Shown here: piece by piece, positions 58,301 to 64,000 of the stretch | Numbering within the stretch: the stretch's first letter is position 1 | How the letters are laid out: each line of letters starts with the position of its first letter | Assembly (NCBI RefSeq): GCF_963678635.1 | Contig: NC_087067.1 | Location: forward strand, 11,951,716-12,015,715 | Direction of reading: 5' to 3' | Length of the DNA: 64,000 bases | Origin: Symsagittifera roscoffensis | Lineage: Eukaryota; Xenacoelomorpha; Acoela; Convolutidae | Position numbers and translations under genes: made by a program | Notes under the pieces: generated by a model | The model's database searches: none | Told to the model about the DNA's origin: nothing | Seen by the model: the letters and a program-made list of their open reading frames with translations, nothing else

Positions 58301-58573
58301 ATGTCTCAAAGATTGTTGGGTTATTGTGATGTGTTGATGATATGCCTTTTACTTTTGACTATCAAACTGTTCGCGGATTTAATGTTCGACAATTTCGAAC
58401 GATTCAGATTTGATTCAGAAGTTCCGAACAATTATGCACTGAATATGCCGGTTGTAAATGATACTGCCATTCTTCAATTTTCAAATGGAAGCGGAATGAA
58501 TGAAAAAAGGGCTCTTTTCCAGTCCGCCCTTGATTCTTTCAAATTAAGAAAATCAAATAATAGTAGTTTTTGA
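58301..58573 (+). CDS. Sulfotransferase gene 2, exon 1 (signal anchor and stem)
   Basis: A single N-terminal membrane segment, then FDNFERFRFDSEVPNN and LNMPVVNDTAILQFSNGSG. The frame is open through NEKRALFQSALDSFKLRK to a TGA. A donor could lie near 58,563 (gtagtt), which is weak and not conserved in gene 1. The upstream flank 57,990-58,300 is conserved with gene 1 and should hold the promoter. Confidence 0.65.
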   Translation: MSQRLLGYCDVLMICLLLLTIKLFADLMFDNFERFRFDSEVPNNYALNMPVVNDTAILQFSNGSGMNEKRALFQSALDSFKLRKSNNSSF

Positions 58574-61500
58574 TATTCTAAACAGCAAAAAAAAACGTGT
58601 CTACGTGAACTAGTGAACAGATTTTAACAACACTAATGGCCTTATAAACTATTTATAAACTGAAATTTATTTTGTAACTTTACGGAGGGGGGACTGGAAA
58701 AGTATCAAAACAGAAAGCGGTACCCAACTGCGATCATAATTGGGGCCTCAAAATGCGGAACGGAAACACTGAAAACGTTTTTGGGTTTTCACCCGTCGAT
58801 AGTTGCAACAATTCTTGAACCTAAATATTTCACCCATGGCGCAGACTTCAAACCTAGCCCTAACTATCAAGTTTACCTGGACTTGATGGAACCCTCGCTT
58901 CCAAACCAGATAACACTGGAAAAAACTCCGTATTTTGGACTTAAAGATATAAATACTCCGGAGCGAGTTCGGAATTATGAAAATTTTCTGGGCGTGAAGT
59001 TGAAATTGATTCTGATTGTACGGGAGCCAATCCACAGAGCAGTTTCCTGGTTCCATCAGCAGGTAAGTCACCATAGTTATAGTCTGAATTTTACAAGGTA
59101 AAATAACAACATCAGGCCTTGGAAACGATTAGCATTTTATCATGTTTTCGGTATGTAACAGTTCAAAATCGGGGCTAGGGGGAGGGGGAGGAGAGACGGG
59201 TCGAGGTTTGCGATTTATGTTTGGGCCGACTTGAACAAAAATTGTATGTTTCGACCGTCTCGACCAAGGCTCGATAGGTTTCGACAGACTCGAGCTAAGC
59301 AGTCTATGTTTCGAATGTATGTGACCGAGGAAGAACATTTAGACCAAGTTTGACCAAGGAAAAACATTTCGACCAATTCGATCGAAGAAAAGTGTGTCGA
59401 CCGAGTTAGATCGAGGATTTTTTCGACCGAGAAAAACAGCTTGACTGTGTTCAACCAAGGAAAAACGTTTTGACCGAGTTCGACTGAGTTTTTTTGAACG
59501 AAAAAAAAACAATTCGACTGCGTTCGAAGCAGGGTTTTCTCGACTGTGAAGTTTTTCGACTGCGAAAATTTTTTTGACTGTTCGACTGAGCGAAAAAGTT
59601 TCTATTGAAAAAAACCTTGACTGTGGTTGATCGTCAAATAAACTTACGCTAAAAAATTTTTCTTGTAAACAATTTGTAAAATGTATGTATGTTTGAATAT
59701 GAGTGTATAAGCGAATACTTAAGTATGCAATTATGGATTTGGGTGTTAGAGTTTTATTGTATGTATATATGTAAGTGATTATTTATGCCTGTATGAAAGC
59801 ATGTATGTGTGTACATATGAAAACTTGCCTGTTTTTTATGTACCCGCATTGGAGTTCCCTGAGTACAAATCGATTATATTTGAGTTTCCTTGTCAGTGTC
59901 CACAAAAGTGAAAACAAATCGATTATAATCAATTAAAAATGGATTATAATATTACTTTTTCTTCGAGGCCACAAAAATCCTTTTTTCATCCATTATAATT
60001 GATTTTTTTTTCAGTTTTGTGGATACTGACAATGAAACTAATTATAATCGATCTTTTTCCACTTTACACTCAGATGCGAATTTCAACGCACATAAAATCT
60101 TTTCTACGTTTTAAACTGAAGTTGGTTAATTGCTGTTCAATTTTATTTTTCTGCCTAAGGTATTTTTTTTTACTTTTTTATGTTACTCAATAACTGTAAC
60201 TGAATTTTGTTCCTATCATCAATTAACCTAAACTCCCCTTTCCATTACCCTCTTGTGGCCTTTGCCCCCCCCCCTTTACAAGCCGCCGGGGGAAAACGTT
60301 AGGGAGGGAAAACGTTAGGGGGGCAAACGTTATGGGGGCAAACGTTAGGAGGGGCAAATGTTAGGGGGGCAAATGTTGGGAGGGGGCAAACGTTAGGGGG
60401 AGAGTTTAAGAGGTGCGAAGGGGGTGTGGTTCAAATGAGGTGCGAGTAGGGGAGGGTTGGGACGGTGTTTCAGGTTGGGGCGCGGCGGAGCAAAGGGACA
60501 ATCGTTAGGTCGGGAGAGCTTAAAAGATTCTTTTTGCAAACTGAGTTTACAAATGGATTAAGCCGTACACTCGCTTTGCAAAGTTTCCGCATAACTCATT
60601 TGATAAATGCAGAAACTCTTGCTAAAGTTTGCACGACGCGAAATAAAAATAAAGTGGAAAAAATCTATTTTAATGTGATTTTCTACTTATTATATAATCC
60701 ATTATAATGGATTTCAAATGAAATATAATGGATTTTGATTTTGCGAGAAAAATGGATTCAATTCCAACATCAGTCCAATTTTGTTGTCGGAGCGTAACAT
60801 GGGAATCGATTATGCTTACAACATTTTAAACCACAAAAATCCAGTATACGCGATTTGTTTTCCTATTTGTTAAATGCGGGTATGTATGTATTAAAGAATA
60901 TTTGTATATAATTATGCTTTTATGTAAGTATCTTTGTCTGTATTTATGTATGTATGTATGTATGTATGTATGTATAAAAGTATATATGTAAGTATGAGTG
61001 TGCGTAAGTATGTATGTATGTAAATTTGTATGTTTGTATGTATGTAAGTTTGTATGTATGTACGTATGTATTTATATATGTATGCATGCATGTATGTATG
61101 CATGTATGTATGTATGGAGATGAAAAATGTAGAAATTTTGAGATAAGGACTCCTTAAGTTTTAATATCAGTAGTAACTCAAATATCAGTTGAAAGAGCTG
61201 ATTTGTACAAACGGTACCTGAAAAGTCTGGAGAACTTGGTTTTCAATGTTTTTTTTTTTCAAATTATGTTTCAGCAAAAAGGAGACCAAAACCATCTAGA
61301 CTCTAGCTGGTTGAGAGCCTGATGATTGGCTATGATTGCTCTGATAAGATCAAAAGCCCTTTCAGTCTCTTAGTGAAAACGCATCTGGTTTGAAGTTTTA
61401 TGCCGAATTTTTGGAAGTGAAAGTAAAGATTTTTTGAGATCAGATACACTTTTTCAAATTTCGATACCAACTATATATGTTGCCTCTGTTCTATACTGTT

Positions 61501-62877
61501 CCAAATTTTCAAACTCTAATGATCTGTGCAACTTTACATGCTATTATGACTACAGGTACTAGCGCGCTGAGAGGGGAGGGGTGCAGAGGCGCGGTTGGCA
61601 ATTGCGATCCCTTTTTTCCAATCAATTTTGATTGCCAAAACTTTCCATAGAGTCTCTCCTGTGGTATAATTTCACAAAATCCATTTTTGGCAGACTAACC
61701 TCAAAAAACTTTCTAAAAGCGCCTTCGATGCCAATATAACTAAATTTGAGGGGGGAGCACGCCGGAAAACGCTATTGTTTGGTTAGTTTTTTTATTTTTT
61801 CTTTAAATTTTCCTTTGGTATTTTTGGAGTGCTCGGAAAATCAAATGGATCGACCTAAAAAAATTTAACAAAATTTTCTATCGGTTTTATAGAAAAACTT
61901 GTTTAAACGAATAAATGAAATTTTTAGCCAGGTTTTTTGAGTTTCAGATAGTTTGAAATAATATGAGTTTCAAATTTGTTATAGTGCTTTCCAGAATGTT
62001 TCCATTCTAGAATACTTTAATTTCTACTTAAAACTTTCAAAAATCAAAAGTTGCACTAATTAATGCATAAATGCTGAAACTAGTTTCAATAGCACTGACA
62101 ATTTTTTAAGCATTAGTGTTCAGGTGTTACAGATGATTCACAAAATTCAATTTGAGGACTTATTAGAGTTGAAATTCCCCTACCAGTCCGGGTTACCAAG
62201 CCAACGTTTGGTATGCTATTGATCTGTACAAAAACACTGAGACAAAGCCAAAGGCTTTTAGCATGCCGAGTGACGCCTCAAAATCAAAGACCAAAAACTA
62301 TCAATTTTGAGCTTCTCTCAGCTCATCGTTGAAAGTTTTTTTTAGAAAAAATTTTTTAAAATATTTTTGAATACTTTTTTAACGGGAAAAAAGAAGCTCA
62401 AATACTTTCCTGTTTCAGCTTAGGCACGGAACAATTGATTCAGGTGCAAATATTACCGAAAGGTTGCTGGACAAAAACGATCAATATATCAGGCTTTCGA
62501 AGTACGGATATCATCTAAATCTCTGGCTGAAATATTTCGACCAGACGCAATTTTTGTTTTTGGACGGAGAGAAATTCATCGAAGACAACCCCGCGATTAT
62601 ATTAAGAAAAGTGGAAAAATTTCTGCAAATTTCGAACCATTTCAAAGATGAAGATTTTGGGTTTACATTAGACAAACCAGGTTTCTATTGTTATTTACGC
62701 CAACAAAACGGCTGCTTGTTGAACAGAGGGAAAACTAGCTACCCTAAAAGACTTACAAAGCGCGGATTTGAGATTTTGAAAACAGAAATCGAACCAGAAC
62801 TGAGACTCTTTACTGAATTGTCCTATATCAAACTGAATTGGACGGTTGGCTACGGGTGTCAAAATTTCACAATTTAG
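58301..62877 (+). CDS. Heparan-sulfate sulfotransferase-like gene 2 (3-OST/NDST-like, three exons)
   Basis: Inverted duplicate of gene 1 and the better preserved copy. The ATG at 58,301 gives MSQRLLGYCDVLMICLLLL, a signal anchor for Golgi type II topology. Exon 2 has the PAPS loop AIIIGASKCGTETLKTF, HPSIVAT..EP with the candidate catalytic Glu, LEKTPYFGL and REPIHRAVSWF. Exon 3 has WLKYFDQTQFLFLDGEKF, KVEKFLQI, KPGFYCY and CLLNRGKTSYPKR, and ends YGCQNFTI. The intron between exons 2 and 3 (59,063-62,418) begins GTAAGT and ends TTTCAG, phase 0. Exon 1 carries one more codon run than gene 1 and ends at TGA 58,573. The exon 1/2 intron must lie around 58,560-58,695 but its donor is not clear. The product, about 370 residues, would sulfate heparan-type chains; exact regiospecificity cannot be read from sequence. 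Confidence 0.8.
58690..59062 (+). CDS. Sulfotransferase gene 2, exon 2 (PAPS-binding half)
   Basis: Open from the G-rich acceptor region (acttta-cggag) through KYQNRKRYPTAIIIGASKCG to HQQ at the GTAAGT donor. Carries the 5'-phosphosulfate loop and the REPIHRA 3'-phosphate motif. Closely similar to gene 1 exon 2, with two extra residues (KDINTPERV against RNTPERV). Confidence 0.85.
59210..59640. repeat. Degenerate minisatellite of 'cgaccgagttcgaccaagg' type
   Basis: Variants of 'ttcgaccgagttcgaccaag' and 'aaaaac.ttcgac' recur about 10-12 times within intron 2 of gene 2. The minus-strand frames across it are by-products of the repeat. Confidence 0.7.
59660..59830. repeat. Imperfect 'atgtatgt' microsatellite
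   Basis: Irregular (ATGT)n-like runs in the intron of gene 2. A longer run is at 60,885-61,120. Confidence 0.6.
59840..60775. repeat. Scattered 'gattataat' dyad-rich words
   Basis: Self-complementary words such as 'aatcgattataatc', 'ggattataat' and 'ccattataatcgatt'-like variants recur at 59,865-60,050 and 60,695-60,740, on both sides of the G-rich minisatellite. Non-coding. Confidence 0.4.
60287..60402 (+). repeat. G-rich minisatellite, 'gggggcaaacgtta' units
   Basis: About seven units of 14-19 bp read 'cgttagg' or 'cgttagggggg' followed by 'gcaaa' or 'gaaaa'. Four or more closely spaced G runs on the plus strand could fold as a G-quadruplex in the transcribed intron. Confidence 0.8.
60885..61120. 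repeat. (ATGT)n microsatellite
   Basis: An imperfect tetranucleotide run of over 200 bp inside intron 2 of gene 2. A 63-codon His/Tyr/Thr/Ile-rich minus-strand frame arises from it and is not a gene. Confidence 0.85.
62419..62877 (+). CDS. Sulfotransferase gene 2, exon 3 (C-terminal half of the domain)
   Basis: Follows the CTGTTTCAG acceptor and reads LRHGTIDSGANITERLL onward with no break to a TAG. It shows LFLDGEKFIEDNP, FLQISNHFKDEDFGF, KPGFYCYLRQQNGCLL and IKLNWTVGYGCQ. It ends earlier than gene 1, which has a longer C terminus (FMFSHELTA). Confidence 0.85.
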   Translation, partial: LRHGTIDSGANITERLLDKNDQYIRLSKYGYHLNLWLKYFDQTQFLFLDGEKFIEDNPAIILRKVEKFLQISNHFKDEDFGFTLDKPGFYCYLRQQNGCLLNRGKTSYPKRLTKRGFEILKTEIEPELRLFTELSYIKLNWTVGYGCQNFTI

Positions 62878-64000
62878 TACAAACAAACAGCCTGATGACG
62901 CGACTGACAAATTTTTGACTACTTAGAGGAACTTAAATAGAACTTTCAACACACACGTAAACAAGACTGCTCGTATTAGGGCTATGTTCTGATTAATCCG
63001 ACTGCATTTCAATTTCTATGGAGTAATTCAAATAACAATAATTGATAAAATTTTCAAAACAAAATTGAGTTTCTTTTGAAAATAATCCCCCCGCACGCCA
63101 CGCAAAGTACAAAGTGATATGTTTTGGAGTTAGCGGAGTGTTAAATACAGTAAAGATTATGTCTAAAACCAATTTCGAGCAATTTCGAAGACAAACAAGC
63201 TCGTATATCAGAGCGAAGCCCTAAGTGTTCTGACTGCACTTTAAGGGCAGATAAGATAATTTAAGTTTGAATAATTGACAGAAAAATCAAAACAAAAATT
63301 GTTTTCAATTTTTTCGCCATTTTATCTCTTAAAGGTTATGTAATATTCAAAGTATGTGCTTGGCTTATCGTCTTGTCTTAATAAGATTATGTTTCTGGCT
63401 TCAGTTCAATTGGAAACACATCAATTTGCCGCTTACGCGCGCTATTAAAAAGCATTGTATTGGATTACACGTAATTTTACAAAAAACGATCACAGGTTAA
63501 ATATTGTTTTAAATTTGAGCTACGTTTGAGCAGGACAACAATATCTTGCAGATGCTATAAATAAAATCCGTTAAAAAAGCTTTGTTTAATAGTCGAAAAT
63601 GACTAAGTAAAAAAACAAGACTGCTCATAGCAGGACAAAGCCCTGACAATTCCAACTGCCCTTCACGGTCTATAGGATTTTGTTCTTTTTTAAAAAAAGA
63701 TGAACATTTAAAAAAAATTTAAAAATAAATTTTGTTTCGGGATTTTCTGTGAAAATCATCCCCCAGACGCTATATAAAAACGAAAGTATTTTTTTAACAT
63801 GCAGCAAAAAAAAAAGATAGACCCAATAGCATGCCTCAGTTTGGCTTGGAACAATTTCTAACACCTTTCAAATCACGGCTTAAGCGTTAATTGCAAAAAA
63901 AATATCGAGCGTTATTTATACCAAACTGGACAAACTGCCAATATTTAAACCACCATAACCTTACAAAAAATTATCAAAAGTAAAATTTATTCTCAAAATT
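62878..64000. other. Downstream flank of gene 2
   Basis: Matches the inverted DNA downstream of gene 1 (5,290-7,540), including one copy of the tandem unit ('cgcttacgcgcgctatt', 'gagcaggacaacaatatc'). No gene is seen; the inverted homology is still present at the window end. Confidence 0.6.

Larger units (their letters stand above)
57990..64000. repeat. Right arm of large inverted duplication (sulfotransferase gene 2 arm)
   Basis: Partner of 5,290-14,370 in inverted orientation, from 'gtgacagtcttactaaagac' (also near 14,345) to the window end. It has only about one distal tandem unit and no R1 insertion in its intron, but it has gained its own minisatellites (59,210-61,120). Confidence 0.8.

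Noticed and set aside
60912-61103. His/Tyr/Thr-rich 63-codon frame
   Set aside because: It is the translation of an (ATGT)n microsatellite.
1-64000. CRISPR arrays, tRNA or rRNA genes, bacterial operons
   Set aside because: No regularly spaced identical repeats with unique spacers, no cloverleaf with a clear anticodon arm, and no conserved rRNA segment was found on either strand.

Overview
The window looks like a draft-assembly piece of an AT-rich metazoan (invertebrate) nuclear genome. The reasons are: two intron-containing genes with GT-AG splice sites for a Golgi-type heparan-sulfate sulfotransferase; an LTR retrotransposon of the Ty3/gypsy type with an envelope-like gene; a decayed LINE; many minisatellites and microsatellites; and a 200-N scaffold gap. 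No prokaryotic gene organisation, tRNA, rRNA or CRISPR array was seen. The species cannot be named from the sequence alone.

Layout. (1) 1-15,120: repeat-rich DNA with sulfotransferase gene 1 on the minus strand (exon 1 from 14,062, exon 2 ending at 13,308, exon 3 at 8,021-7,545). Two ~1.77-kb direct repeats (1-1,771 and 8,860-10,626) carry decayed copies of the gene's 5' end; the second lies inside the gene's own intron. A degenerate ~0.65-kb tandem array lies downstream of the gene (4,980-7,490). (2) 15,120-21,662: hairpins, short tandem repeats, a broken non-LTR reverse transcriptase (16,545-18,099) and unassigned DNA. (3) 21,663-57,022: about 35 kb between two directly repeated 394-bp LTRs with TG...CA ends, filled with rearranged copies of one large Ty3/gypsy-like, env-bearing element. 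Copy A (minus strand, from the right LTR) holds leader, gag, NC, PR, RT-RNase H and a truncated integrase. Copy B (minus strand, to the left LTR) holds 5'-truncated gag, NC, PR, RT-RNase H, IN with a GPY/F-type tail, small membrane ORFs, a S/T/P-rich membrane-type ORF (called ORFx here), env, a ~600-codon ORF after env (called ORF4 here) and a long 3' non-coding region. Between them are two ~4.0-kb inverted arms (36,908-40,914 and 43,550-47,556), each carrying a gag fragment head-to-head with env, around a partial ORF4 spacer. The spacer contains the N gap and an apparently identical 1,094-bp direct duplication that I read as an assembly artefact. (4) 57,023-57,990: a gag relic of a different retroelement and simple repeats. 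(5) 57,990-64,000: an inverted copy of region 1 with sulfotransferase gene 2 on the plus strand (58,301-62,877). The two genes are therefore inverted duplicates flanking the retroelement cluster.

How the parts relate. The sulfotransferase genes encode a type II membrane enzyme of the heparan sulfate 3-O-sulfotransferase/NDST fold: signal anchor, 5'-PAPS loop, EKTP strand, REP..RA..W 3'-phosphate motif, and a C-terminal KPGFYC/CLL-RGK substrate/PAPS region. The retroelement has the gene order of an endogenous, retrovirus-like Ty3/gypsy element. Pooled from its copies it would be about 19 kb, unusually large, because of a long leader, two extra ORFs around env and a long 3' region. Every copy carries stops or frameshifts at different places, so each looks inactive while the family consensus must once have been coding. 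The most unusual material is the accessory ORFs (ORFx, ORF4) and the fold-back rearrangement with 21-24-bp tandem duplications at its junctions.
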